DNA from: Saprospiraceae bacterium
GTDB lineage: Bacteria; Bacteroidota; Bacteroidia; Chitinophagales; Saprospiraceae
Direction: 5' to 3'
Assembly (NCBI GenBank): GCA_016715965.1
Contig: JADJXG010000001.1
Coordinates: 2,733,501-2,797,500, forward strand
Length of the DNA stretch: 64,000 nt
Shown: positions 17,293 to 25,751 of the stretch, piece by piece
Position numbering within the stretch: the first letter of the stretch is position 1
Layout: each line of letters opens with the position of its first letter
Program-made: the position numbers and the translations under genes
The notes under the pieces: model-generated
The model's input: only the letters and a program-made list of their open reading frames with translations
Databases searched by the model: none
What the model was told of the DNA's origin: nothing

Positions 17293-17949
17293 ATGTCTAA
17301 AGCGGACCAAAAGTACGAAATTTATATCAATAAAAGGTTGCTCATTCTGATCACTGAATCCTTTCTGTCAGATTATCAAACAGATAGATCTTTTCTTGTC
17401 CTTCCGTATCTTGGGGTCAAAAAGAACCTTTTTCAATACATGGACATTCTGGAAAAATCCAATCGCTTCGAAGCAGTTGTATTGTTTACTCCCGATCTGG
17501 ATCAGCTGCTCCAGGATTTGCTTTCATTGGTAATTGTGCTTCCTGCAGGTGGAGGGATCATTCGAAATGACGAGGGAAAAATATTGATGATTTTCCGAAG
17601 AGGATTGTGGGATTTGCCCAAGGGAAAGCTCGATCTGGGGGAGACTGTCAAACAAGCAGCCTTGAGGGAATGTCAGGAGGAAACTGGATTGATGGAATTA
17701 AACATCATTAAAAAATTTAAAACCAGTTATCACTTGTATCGTGATAAAAACTACACGAGATGCATTAAAAAAACCAAGTGGTATCTAATGGATTATTTTG
17801 GAGTAGACGCTCCTGTTCCACAATTGGCAGAATCCATCGAAGGGATTGGATGGTTTAGCATCAAAGATGCACTTAACCTCAGTCCGATCCATCTTAGTAT
17901 CAGAAATTTATTGGTGAAATACCGCGAAAAACTAAAATCCAAAATTTGA
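17293..17949 (+). CDS. Nudix hydrolase
   Basis: A 218-residue protein with a complete Nudix box at about residues 111-133: GKLDLGETVKQAALRECQEE then TGL, fitting Gx5Ex7REUxEExGU. Nudix enzymes hydrolyse nucleoside diphosphates linked to another group; the substrate cannot be told. About 85 N-terminal residues precede the fold and look like a small alpha/beta domain (KRLLILITESFL, FLVLPYLGV). The same extended form occurs in other Bacteroidota. Its stop overlaps the region just before dapF, so the two genes are probably one transcript. Confidence 0.9.
   Translation: MSKADQKYEIYINKRLLILITESFLSDYQTDRSFLVLPYLGVKKNLFQYMDILEKSNRFEAVVLFTPDLDQLLQDLLSLVIVLPAGGGIIRNDEGKILMIFRRGLWDLPKGKLDLGETVKQAALRECQEETGLMELNIIKKFKTSYHLYRDKNYTRCIKKTKWYLMDYFGVDAPVPQLAESIEGIGWFSIKDALNLSPIHLSIRNLLVKYREKLKSKI
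17308..17315 (-). promoter_or_regulatory. Candidate -7 element of pyrE inside the Nudix gene
   Basis: On the minus strand TACTTTTG matches TAnnTTTG. It would start transcription near 17301, 17 nt before the pyrE ATG, and lies within the first codons of the divergent Nudix gene. Confidence 0.4.
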
Positions 17950-17981
17950 ACCCCTTCTACACGAAAGAACCATTGCCAAGC

Positions 17982-18776
17982 ATGAAAAAAATTTTGCCTT
18001 TTGAAAAATATCAAGCCATAGGAAATGACTTTATCATTTTTGATTGCATGGAAAAAGACCTGATCGATTACCAGGATGTTATTTTACGCAGGGATTTATG
18101 CGACAGGCGATTTGGTATTGGTGCAGATGGAATAATCGCTTTAACACCCTCTCAACAATTTGATTTTAAGATGTTGTATTACAACTCGGACGGACAGCCT
18201 TCCAGTTTTTGCGGCAATGGTAGCCGCTGTGCCATTTCTTATATGGCGGGCAAATTGGAGAAACAAGAATTGATATTTGAAGCAGCCGACGGCTTGCACA
18301 AAGGCTTTTACCATGGGAAGGAAGTATCTGTACAAATGAGGGACATTGACCAGTTTGAAAAAACAGAATTGGGATTTTTTGTTTTTACGGGCTCTCCTCA
18401 TTTGGTGATTGAAGTCACAGATTTGGAGAATATGGATGTCCAGTCGGTGGGCAGACAAATTAGAAATTCATATCCAAAAGAGGGTAGCAACGTCAATTTT
18501 ATTCAAAATGGACCTGATGGCATTAAGGTCAGAACCTATGAAAGAGGAGTGGAAGATGAGACCTTGTCCTGCGGCACAGGAATGACAGCAGCAGCCTATT
18601 ATTGTGCATTAAAAGAGCCCAACCAATGGGCACCACAATACATTATACACACGAAAGGCGGTGAGGCAAAAGTGAGCATGACCATAAGCGGACAAAAGGC
18701 TTCACAGGTTATGTTAAAAGGACCCGCTGAAAGGGTATTTTCAGGATTTTATGATTTGAACCCAAGGAATACTTAA
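17982..18776 (+). CDS. dapF: Diaminopimelate epimerase
   Basis: A 264-residue PLP-independent epimerase that converts LL- to meso-diaminopimelate for lysine and peptidoglycan. The two catalytic cysteines are in CGNGSRC (near residue 73) and SCGTGMTAAAY (near residue 202). The opening KYQAIGNDFIIFD and GADGIIAL are family hallmarks. The frame is open from a TTG at 17946 that overlaps the Nudix stop, but ATG 17982 fits the family N-terminus and is chosen. ndk converges on it with 9 bp between stops. Confidence 0.93.
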   Translation: MKKILPFEKYQAIGNDFIIFDCMEKDLIDYQDVILRRDLCDRRFGIGADGIIALTPSQQFDFKMLYYNSDGQPSSFCGNGSRCAISYMAGKLEKQELIFEAADGLHKGFYHGKEVSVQMRDIDQFEKTELGFFVFTGSPHLVIEVTDLENMDVQSVGRQIRNSYPKEGSNVNFIQNGPDGIKVRTYERGVEDETLSCGTGMTAAAYYCALKEPNQWAPQYIIHTKGGEAKVSMTISGQKASQVMLKGPAERVFSGFYDLNPRNT

Positions 18777-18785
18777 TACAATCCC

Positions 18786-19205
18786 TTAAAAAATCTCAAC
18801 ACTTGCAAAATGAAATGCGCTTTCGATGGCTGCATTTTCATCAGAATCGGATCCATGTACTGCATTCTCACCCACATTTCTGGCATACAAGGCTCTGATC
18901 GTACCCGGAGCGGCGTTGGCAGGATTGGTGGCTCCAATCAGATTTCTAAAGGATTCTACTGCATTTTCTTTTTCAAGGATCGCAGCAACAATAGGGCCTC
19001 TGGACATAAAATCCACCAATTCACCGTAAAAAGCTCTCTCTGAATGGACGGCATAAAACATTCCAGCTTTTTCCCTGGAAAGCTTGGTGTATTTCATCGC
19101 AACAATCTTAAATCCTGCGTCCGTGATGTGTTTTAAAATGGATCCGATATGTCCGTCCTCTACGGCATCGGGCTTTATCATGGTAAAAGTTCTGTTTCCA
19201 GCCAT
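18786..19205 (-). CDS. ndk: Nucleoside-diphosphate kinase
   Basis: A 139-residue Ndk that moves the gamma phosphate from ATP to other nucleoside diphosphates. The start TFTMIKPDAVEDGHIG and the active-site His in NAVHGSDSDENA are plain. Two starts are possible: ATG 19214 (MKTMAGNR) and ATG 19205 (MAGNR). The promoter element at 19227-19234 puts transcription start near 19220, which leaves almost no leader for the first, so 19205 is preferred. Confidence 0.94.
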   Translation of the reverse strand: MAGNRTFTMIKPDAVEDGHIGSILKHITDAGFKIVAMKYTKLSREKAGMFYAVHSERAFYGELVDFMSRGPIVAAILEKENAVESFRNLIGATNPANAAPGTIRALYARNVGENAVHGSDSDENAAIESAFHFASVEIF

Positions 19206-19226
19206 TGTTTTCATTCATTAAAGCCG

Positions 19227-19255
19227 CAAAATTAAGCTCATTTCAAGTCCGCCAA
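19227..19255 (-). promoter_or_regulatory. Candidate ndk promoter
   Basis: On the minus strand a -33 TTG (19253-19255) is followed after 18 bp by TAATTTTG (19227-19234), close to the Bacteroidota pattern TTG-N19-TAnnTTTG. It is one of the better promoter matches in the window and helps decide the ndk start. Confidence 0.55.
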
Positions 19256-19311
19256 CTGAGTTTAACAATCCATTCAATATTCCTTCCGGATAATATTCTC
19301 ATTTTTGTGGC

Positions 19312-20334
19312 ATGATCTTGGATCAGAACGAGTTAAGCGCATTCTTTGAACATATTGGATTTCCAAAGGATATTGTGATTCTTTCGCATCGCAATCCAGA
19401 TGGAGACGCCATGGGTTCTTCCCTTGCGTTGTCTTCCTTTTTAATGAGTTTGTCGCATCGCGTCCATGTTTTGATGCCGAGTGAATATCCTGAAGTTTTT
19501 GAATGGATGCCTGGTGCGAAAGATGTTGTGGTGTATGATCTACAGCCAAAGGAATGTGAAATTCTGATCGCAAAAGCTGAATTAATCTTTTGTTTGGATT
19601 TTAATTCTCTCGACCGGATCGACAAAATGGGTCAAATGCTCAATGAATCGAGTGTGCCCATTATAATGATCGATCATCATCTGGATCCGGAACCCTTCGC
19701 CAGTATTCAGTTTTCAATGACTGAACTGAGTTCCACCTCAGAAATAGTGTACCATATTTTAAAAGCTTTTTCTTCCGAATCTGTTAAAAGGAAAACAATT
19801 CTGGATTGCCTTTACACAGGCATTCTGACCGACACCGGTTCTTTTCATCATGCTACCAGCGTTGAATTGTTTCAGTTGATGTCAGAAATGAAAAGTTACG
19901 GATTAGACGATACATTGATCCAGGAGCTAGTGCACAATAGTCTTCCGGACAAATACCTTAAATTGCTGGGACACTGTCTGTATAACAGAATGGAATTAAT
20001 ACCTGAATGGAAACTCGGGATCATTCATCTGACCAGAGAAGATTACAGATTGTTTGATATCAGGAGAGGGGATACTGAGGGCATCATTAATTACCTCATG
20101 ATGCTCAAATCCGTTCGGGTGGGCATCCTGATTATGAATCAACCGAATATCGTAAAGATTAGCATGAGATCCAAAGGAGATTTTTCAGTGCAGCAGATTT
20201 GCAAAGAACATTTCAACGGCGGCGGACACCGCAATGCTTCAGGTGGGTATTGGAAAAAATCCCTCGAAGAGGCGATCGCAAAAATGAAGGAAGTTTTTCC
20301 GTTTTATCTCAAACCGATCGATGTCGAAAACTAA
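19312..20334 (+). CDS. DHH-family phosphoesterase (NrnA-like nanoRNase / pAp phosphatase)
   Basis: A 340-residue DHH/DHHA1 enzyme. Metal-binding motifs are SHRNPDGDAMGSS at residues 25-37, FCLDFNSLDR, the DHH motif IDHHLDPEP near residue 121, and GILTDTGSFHH near 170; the DHHA1 domain ends in FNGGGHRNASGG. NrnA-type enzymes break down very short RNAs and 3'-phosphoadenosine 5'-phosphate. Length and motifs match this group rather than RecJ. It is 14 bp ahead of the FKBP lipoprotein gene. Confidence 0.88.
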   Translation: MILDQNELSAFFEHIGFPKDIVILSHRNPDGDAMGSSLALSSFLMSLSHRVHVLMPSEYPEVFEWMPGAKDVVVYDLQPKECEILIAKAELIFCLDFNSLDRIDKMGQMLNESSVPIIMIDHHLDPEPFASIQFSMTELSSTSEIVYHILKAFSSESVKRKTILDCLYTGILTDTGSFHHATSVELFQLMSEMKSYGLDDTLIQELVHNSLPDKYLKLLGHCLYNRMELIPEWKLGIIHLTREDYRLFDIRRGDTEGIINYLMMLKSVRVGILIMNQPNIVKISMRSKGDFSVQQICKEHFNGGGHRNASGGYWKKSLEEAIAKMKEVFPFYLKPIDVEN

Positions 20335-20348
20335 TTAAAACCATAATA

Positions 20349-21245
20349 ATGAAATTAAACAATTTTCTCTTGATGAGCTTGATTGCAGTATTGGCAACTG
20401 CATGCGCTAAAAAAGGAGGACAGACCGTATCCGGTCATGCCTATGAATACATTGAAGATGTTGCTGGCACCAATGCCGTAGAAGGTGACTATGTATATTT
20501 TCAATTTACAGTCAAAGTCAAAGATTCTGTCGTTTTTAATTCCGTAACTCAGAATCCTCCCTTTATCCGTTTTAAATTGCCCAAAAATGAAAAGCCGGCT
20601 GACAAAACGAATTCTCAACCTGTGCTCGAATTGCTTTATTTTATGTCCAAAGGTGATTCTGCGGTAGTGTATCTGGAAACGGATGAAGAAGTTAGAAAGC
20701 AGATTGGAATTGCTGATGCTCAAAAACTGGCATATCATGTCAGGTTAATTGACATCAAGGATGAAGCGGCCTATCAGGAAGACATGAAAGAAGAACAAAA
20801 AAAGCTGGATGAAAAGTTTGAGGCGAACAAACAGCGCTTGCCGGAAATAGAATCTTTGATCAAAACGACACTGGAAGAATTCAAATCAGAAAAAAACAAA
20901 GACCAGGTAATCAGCACTGAGAGCGGAATCAAATACATTGTGCATTCTACAGGAAGTGGGCCCAAAGCGGAAAGTGGCAAATCAGTGAATGTGAATTATT
21001 ATGGTTGTTTGATGGATGGTACCCATTTTGATGACAGCTGGTCCAGACCTCAGGATTTTAGTTTTGTCATTGGCAGCGGCCAGGTTATACCTGGTTGGGA
21101 CGAAGGAGTAGCCCTTTTGAATGAAGGCTCCAAAGCCACTTTTATTATTCCTTATGCATTGGCCTATGGGGAAGCTGGCCGCCCACCGGTGATTCCTGAA
21201 AAAGCGGATTTGGTTTTTTATATTGAAGTGAACAAGGTAAATTAA
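20349..21245 (+). CDS. FKBP-type peptidyl-prolyl isomerase lipoprotein with two FKBP-like domains
   Basis: A 298-residue lipoprotein. The signal peptide ends in the lipobox LATAC (Cys19 or so). Residues 40-140 form a divergent FKBP-like domain that lacks most active-site aromatics; residues 145-190 are a highly charged, probably coiled linker (EDMKEEQKKLDEKFEANKQR); and residues 195-298 are a standard FKBP domain (GSGQVIPGWDEGV, FIIPYALAYGE, ADLVFYIEV). It should act on folding of envelope proteins, perhaps T9SS cargo. The frame is open back to 20199 inside nrnA, but only ATG 20349 begins the signal peptide. Confidence 0.88.
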   Translation: MKLNNFLLMSLIAVLATACAKKGGQTVSGHAYEYIEDVAGTNAVEGDYVYFQFTVKVKDSVVFNSVTQNPPFIRFKLPKNEKPADKTNSQPVLELLYFMSKGDSAVVYLETDEEVRKQIGIADAQKLAYHVRLIDIKDEAAYQEDMKEEQKKLDEKFEANKQRLPEIESLIKTTLEEFKSEKNKDQVISTESGIKYIVHSTGSGPKAESGKSVNVNYYGCLMDGTHFDDSWSRPQDFSFVIGSGQVIPGWDEGVALLNEGSKATFIIPYALAYGEAGRPPVIPEKADLVFYIEVNKVN

Positions 21246-21280
21246 TACCATTTTTATTAATCGGATAAAATCACCATTCA

Positions 21281-22379
21281 ATGACATTGGATCAGTTGAA
21301 AGAGCTTAAAGCGCGGCTCGGTGAGCTAAGGAGGTTTCTTTGACGTCGATAAGAAACTGATTGAGCTTGAAGAAAAAGAACAGTTGACCCTGGACCCGGA
21401 CTTTTGGTCCAACGGTCATAAAGCAGAAGGAATCATGAAGGAGATTAAATCCCATAAAAGGTGGATCTCTTCTTTTATGAAGGTGCAGTCTGCGATGGAT
21501 GATCTGGACGTTCTGTTGGAATTTCTGAATGCCGGAGAAGCCACAGAGATGGAGGTGGATGCCAAGTACAAGGAGTGCATCGAAATGGTGGATGACATTG
21601 AATTTTATTCTACACTAAATCGGCCGGAGGACGAACTCAGTTGTCTGGTAGAAATTAACTCTGGTGCTGGTGGTACGGAAGCTTGTGACTGGTCCTCTAT
21701 GCTGATGCGCATGTATCAGATGTGGGCAGACAAAGAGGGATTCAAAGTGTCTGTCGTGAACGAGCAGCCAGGAGATGTGGCCGGTATCAAGACCGCCGAA
21801 CTCGAGATTCAGGGTGACTATGCCTACGGCCTTTTGAAAGGTGAAAATGGTGTACACCGTCTGGTGCGCGTCAGCCCATTCAATGCTCAGGGTAAACGGA
21901 TGACTTCGTTTTCTTCTGTGTTTGTGCATCCCCTGGTGGATGACCGGATAGAAGTAGAAATCAATCCGGCTGATCTGGAATGGGATACTTTTCGATCAAG
22001 TGGAGCAGGTGGACAGCATGTCAACAAGACAGAATCAGCCGTAAGGGTGCGGCACCTGCCAAGTGGACTTGTCGTCGAATGTCAGCAAGAGAGATCACAG
22101 CATCAAAACAGAGACAAGGCATTGCAAATGCTAAAGTCCAGACTGTATGAGAGAGAACTGCAGAAACAGTTTGAAGAAAAAGAAAAACTGGAGTCCACCA
22201 AAATGAAAAACGAATGGGGCTCACAAATCAGATCTTATGTTCTGGACGACAGACGCGTAAAAGACCACCGCACCGGGTATCAGACAGGTAACACCGATGC
22301 AGTCCTCAATGGACAGCTTCAGGAGTTTTTAAAAGCATTCCTGATGCATAAGACCGTGGGATTGCCTGAAGAAGACTGA
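21281..22379 (+). CDS. prfB: Peptide chain release factor 2, with programmed +1 frameshift
   Basis: RF2 is made from two frames: codons 1-20 from ATG 21281 to CTT 21338-21340, then a +1 shift past the in-frame TGA (21341-21343) and 345 codons from GAC at 21342, giving 365 residues in all. The domain order is normal: the helical domain 1, the RF2-specific tripeptide SPF in VRVSPFNAQGKR, which reads UGA/UAA stop codons, and the GGQ loop SSGAGGQHVNKTESAV, which triggers peptide release. The stop at codon 21 is the substrate of RF2 itself, so low RF2 lets the ribosome shift and make more. This is an intact regulatory frameshift, not a pseudogene. No strong separate promoter is seen in the 35 bp after the FKBP gene. 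Confidence 0.95.
21328..21344 (+). promoter_or_regulatory. prfB programmed +1 frameshift signal
   Basis: AAGGAGG (21328-21334), then TTT, then the slippery codon CTT, the stop TGA and C. The order and the 3-nt spacing between the Shine-Dalgarno-like stretch and CTT are the same as in the E. coli prfB site. It is a perfect match to the anti-Shine-Dalgarno in a genome whose start codons mostly lack one. Confidence 0.95.
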
Positions 22380-22418
22380 TTTGTGTTAGCAGAATTGGCA
22401 GTTTTTTGTAGTATCATT

Positions 22419-23597
22419 TTACAGATGGCTTCTGATTGGAATTCTTAAATTCAGTGAATCTAACATCTCCTTAGCGGTCGACTGATAGGAATGTTCATTG
22501 TATAGAAGCTTATGTAAGGATTGATATCCTTCCAATATTTTGTTCTTATGCTCAGGGTTCATGAGTTTTTGTAATTCCAATCGCAAGTTTTCGGCATTCA
22601 ATTGATCCTGGATTAACTCAGTGATGACAGCCTTATCCAGGATTAAATTGACCAAGGAAATGTATTTTATTTTGATCAGGCGTTTGGCAATGATATAGGA
22701 CAAAGGATTGCCTTTATAACACACGATTTGGGGTACACCAAACAAACCAGTTTCTAAGGTGGCAGTACCGGAAGTAACGAAGGCAAAATCTGCAATAGAA
22801 AGTATTTGATAAGTTGAATCATAATACAGCTCTATATTCGCGGAGTGCTCCACAAGTATGCTTGTATAGAGCGCTTTATGTTGTGTCATTCCCGCCACCA
22901 TGATTTGCACACCCTTTAAATCCTTCACTGCATTCAGGAAAAAGGGCAGCATGGTCTTAATCTCTTGTATTCGGCTACCCGGTAAGAGGGCTAGGATGGG
23001 TTGATTCAACTTTTTTTTATATTGTATAAACTCTGCAGACGTCTTAAATTCTTGAATGCTTTTGGACAAGGGATGGCCGTAGTAGCTTGCATTGACACCC
23101 CTTTCTCTAAAATATTTTTCTTCAAATGGAAGGATGACAAACAATTTGCTGACATATCTTTTTATAATTTCGATCCGCTTTTCCTTCCAAGCCCATAGTT
23201 GAGGTGCAATGTAATAAAACACCTTAAATCCTTTTTCAGAAGCCCATTTGGCCATGCGCAAATTAAATCCTGGATAATCCACCAGAATGATGGCATCGGG
23301 TTTATAGGTATCAATGTTCTTCTTGGTGATCCGAAAGAGCTTAACAATCTTGGGTAAGTTTTTGAGCACTTCAACAAAACCCATAAAACTCGCTGAGCGA
23401 TAATGTACGTCCAACTGATGACCTTCTTTTAGCATTAAATCTCCTCCCCAACCTCTGGTTTCACTATCAGGATGTAAATCCTTGAGCGCGCGAATAAGTT
23501 GACTGCCGTGAAGATCTCCGGAAGCTTCCGCAGCAATGATATACCATTTAATTTTCAAGAGATTCCAAGCAATTCCAATCCGTAAAGATAAAACCAA
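22419..23597 (-). CDS. lpxB: Lipid-A-disaccharide synthase
   Basis: A 392-residue (or about 379-residue) GT19 glycosyltransferase that joins UDP-diacylglucosamine and lipid X to give the lipid A disaccharide at the inner membrane. Family marks are YIIAAEASGDLHGSQLIRAL, the MGFVEVLKNLPKI stretch, ILVDYPGFNLRMA, YYIAPQLWAWKEKRI and LPGSRIQEIKTMLP. The first ATG (23597) gives 13 residues unlike the family and overlaps the upstream gene by 43 bp; a TTG at 23558 overlaps that gene's TGA as TTGA and fits the family N-terminus (KIKWYIIAAEASGD), so it may be the real start by coupled reinitiation. Confidence 0.92.
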   Translation of the reverse strand: MVLSLRIGIAWNLLKIKWYIIAAEASGDLHGSQLIRALKDLHPDSETRGWGGDLMLKEGHQLDVHYRSASFMGFVEVLKNLPKIVKLFRITKKNIDTYKPDAIILVDYPGFNLRMAKWASEKGFKVFYYIAPQLWAWKEKRIEIIKRYVSKLFVILPFEEKYFRERGVNASYYGHPLSKSIQEFKTSAEFIQYKKKLNQPILALLPGSRIQEIKTMLPFFLNAVKDLKGVQIMVAGMTQHKALYTSILVEHSANIELYYDSTYQILSIADFAFVTSGTATLETGLFGVPQIVCYKGNPLSYIIAKRLIKIKYISLVNLILDKAVITELIQDQLNAENLRLELQKLMNPEHKNKILEGYQSLHKLLYNEHSYQSTAKEMLDSLNLRIPIRSHL

Positions 23598-23881
23598 ATA
23601 CCAGCATAAATTAAGGTGGGAAATACCATTCCTCTCATTGCATCATCCCAGTGTTTGCGATAAAAAATCTGCATGGGGATGATGTTGGCCAGCAGTGCAA
23701 TTAAGGCGAGTGTCCGCGGTCTGAATCCATAGACCAGCCCATTCTCAGAGCTCATTTCGCTGGCGGTAAGTGCATCTGAAATACTCAATAGAATGGCATA
23801 CATGACAAAAGGTATGAGCGCCCCAAACAATATTCCTATCCAAAGTTTGTCGTAAGTATGTCTAATTCCCAATCGGTTCAT
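23555..23881 (-). CDS. Small membrane protein of unknown function between surE and lpxB
   Basis: A 108-residue protein with three hydrophobic segments (about residues 13-36, 58-76 and 88-104) and no motif I recognise. ATG 23881 is preferred to the longer frame from 23923; it overlaps the end of surE by 20 bp. Its stop overlaps the possible TTG start of lpxB. The tight surE - membrane protein - lpxB order suggests an envelope-related role, but this is inference from position only. Confidence 0.7.
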   Translation of the reverse strand: MNRLGIRHTYDKLWIGILFGALIPFVMYAILLSISDALTASEMSSENGLVYGFRPRTLALIALLANIIPMQIFYRKHWDDAMRGMVFPTLIYAGIWFYLYGLELLGIS

Positions 23882-24653
23882 GTTGGTTGGTTTGTAAGTG
23901 ATGATTTTGATGGAGTGCAGCATGAACGGTCAAATCATGCCCTGATGGTACGACGCTGATATACCCATTTTCCAGAGCCCATAAGTCGGTATCATGACCA
24001 GGATCATCGCAATAAAACTGGCCGGTAAGCCAATAATAAGTTTGATTGCGCGGGTCTTTTCCTTCCTGAAATTCTTCCACCCAACTGCCTTCGGCCTGTC
24101 TGCATACTTTTAGACCCTTGATCTCATCCCTTTTCAATTTTGGAATATTGACATTGAGTAAATTGCATGCGCGAATTCCGTTTGTCAGCACCTTAGAGAT
24201 TAAATCATCTAAAAATGGTTCAGATTGCCAAAAATCAGCATCAAAGGAATAATCCAGCAATGAAAACCCTATGCTCGGGATCTGTTCGAGGCTTGCTTCC
24301 ATGGCTGCGGACATGGTGCCGGAATAGATAATGTTGATAGATGCATTGGATCCATGATTGATCCCGGATAGACAAAGGTCAATATTTCTTTCTTTGAGCA
24401 ATACATTCTTGGCCAATTTGACGCAATCTACAGGCGTCCCGCTGCATTCGTAAGATTCAATTCCATCGAAATGATTGAGTTTGTGAAGCCTGAGGGGTTG
24501 GTTCATCGTAATCGCATGGCCCATACCCGATTGTGGGGTGTTAGGAGCAACAACGACTACTTCTCCGTGCTTTTTGGCAATGCCCACCAAAGCCCTGAGT
24601 CCCGGTGCAAAGATCCCATCGTCATTGGTCACCAGAATTAATTTTTGATTCAT
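23862..24653 (-). CDS. surE: 5'/3'-nucleotidase SurE
   Basis: A 263-residue SurE phosphatase acting on nucleoside monophosphates. Active-site motifs are LVTNDDGIFAPGLRAL (residues 7-22), VAPNTPQSGMGHAIT near residue 35, and LSGINHGSNASINIIYSGT near residue 95. Length is usual. It is the first gene of a minus-strand unit with a small membrane protein and lpxB. Confidence 0.93.
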   Translation of the reverse strand: MNQKLILVTNDDGIFAPGLRALVGIAKKHGEVVVVAPNTPQSGMGHAITMNQPLRLHKLNHFDGIESYECSGTPVDCVKLAKNVLLKERNIDLCLSGINHGSNASINIIYSGTMSAAMEASLEQIPSIGFSLLDYSFDADFWQSEPFLDDLISKVLTNGIRACNLLNVNIPKLKRDEIKGLKVCRQAEGSWVEEFQEGKDPRNQTYYWLTGQFYCDDPGHDTDLWALENGYISVVPSGHDLTVHAALHQNHHLQTNQHEPIGN

Positions 24654-24675
24654 GAAAGTAGGTAAAATGAGATCT

Positions 24676-24683
24676 CAAAGATA
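24676..24683 (-). promoter_or_regulatory. Candidate -7 element for surE-lpxB
   Basis: TATCTTTG on the minus strand matches TAnnTTTG, predicting transcription start near 24669, 16 nt before the surE ATG. No TTG is seen at the expected -33 spacing. Confidence 0.4.
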
Positions 24684-24726
24684 GCACCAGTTTTGTACTT
24701 TTACGCACTCATCTCAAGATCGCATT

Positions 24727-25737
24727 GTGGATTACAATAAACTCTACAAAGAATGGAAAGCCAATAAACCAGCTCATGCATCTCTATTGGCTGGGGAGGA
24801 ACCCTATTTCATGGATCAATTGACAGAAATTGCTGAGTCTGTTTTTATACCCGAAGCAGAAAAAGATTTTAATCAATTGGTCCTTTATGGAAAGGACGTT
24901 TCTGCCAAAATTATCGTTGAAACTTGTCGGCAGTATCCATTTATGGGTACCAGAAAATTGGTCATCGTTAAAGAGGCTCAGGATATTAAGGATTGGGAAA
25001 TCCTGGACAATTATTTAAAAAATCCAGTGCCTACCAGCATTTTAATTCTGGTTTTTAAGAATAAGAAACCAGATGGAAGGTCAGCATGGGTTAAAACCAT
25101 GAAGGAAAAGCACGTATTTTTTGAATCCAAACCCCTGTACGATCACCAGTTGCCGGCATTCATCTCAGAACTTGCGGCCGAATTAAATTTGAAATTTGAT
25201 CCCGAAGCAATCGCCTTGTTTGCAGAGTTTGTTGGAAATGATCTCGGTCAAATTCGCAATGAGATGGATAAAATTAAAATTAATTTTGACAAAGGAGTTG
25301 TTATCACCAAGGACATCATCTCGGAGTTGATCGGTGTGAGCAAAGAATACAATGTATTTGAACTTTGTAAAGCATTTTCCAAAAGAGATGTGTTGAAAAC
25401 CATTCGAATTGCCAGGAATCTGGCCCTACACATTAAATCCAATCCATTGGTCTTGAGCATTGGATCGGTTTACAATCATTTTAATAAAATCTGGGCTACG
25501 AAAATTTATGCAGCCAAATCGGATCAGGAATTGATGTCTATCTTGAAAATTCCATTCATTGGATTTGTCAAAGAATATCGGGAAGCAGCCAATCAGTACA
25601 GCACGGCAGAACTTGAAAATATATTCCATCAATTGAAGATATACGACCTCAAATCCAAAGGCCTTCATTCCGGAAATACAAGCCAGGAGAATTTGTTGAT
25701 GGAAATGGTCATTTCCATCCACCATTCCCATAAGTAA
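24727..25737 (+). CDS. holA: DNA polymerase III subunit delta
   Basis: A 336-residue clamp-loader delta subunit that opens the sliding clamp. The N-terminal domain shows LLAGEEPYFMDQL (the degenerate P-loop position of delta) and QYPFMGTRKLVIVKEAQ; the middle carries the LNLKFDPEAIALFAEFVGNDLGQIRNEMDKI helix pattern in pieces, and the C-terminus ends with LLMEMVISIHH. The start is GTG at 24727; no ATG precedes it in frame. The alpha-2-macroglobulin gene begins 14 bp later. Confidence 0.88.
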   Translation: MDYNKLYKEWKANKPAHASLLAGEEPYFMDQLTEIAESVFIPEAEKDFNQLVLYGKDVSAKIIVETCRQYPFMGTRKLVIVKEAQDIKDWEILDNYLKNPVPTSILILVFKNKKPDGRSAWVKTMKEKHVFFESKPLYDHQLPAFISELAAELNLKFDPEAIALFAEFVGNDLGQIRNEMDKIKINFDKGVVITKDIISELIGVSKEYNVFELCKAFSKRDVLKTIRIARNLALHIKSNPLVLSIGSVYNHFNKIWATKIYAAKSDQELMSILKIPFIGFVKEYREAANQYSTAELENIFHQLKIYDLKSKGLHSGNTSQENLLMEMVISIHHSHK

Positions 25738-25751
25738 AAGCAATTCCAACC

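Noticed and set aside
20199..20348. N-terminal extension of the FKBP lipoprotein inside nrnA
   Set aside because: It is out of frame with nrnA and would bury the signal peptide; ATG 20349 begins it.
21281..21343. prfB as a broken gene or sequencing error, because of an early in-frame TGA
   Set aside because: The exact RF2 frameshift signal (AAGGAGG, 3-nt spacer, CTT TGA C) surrounds the stop, and the protein continues in the +1 frame.
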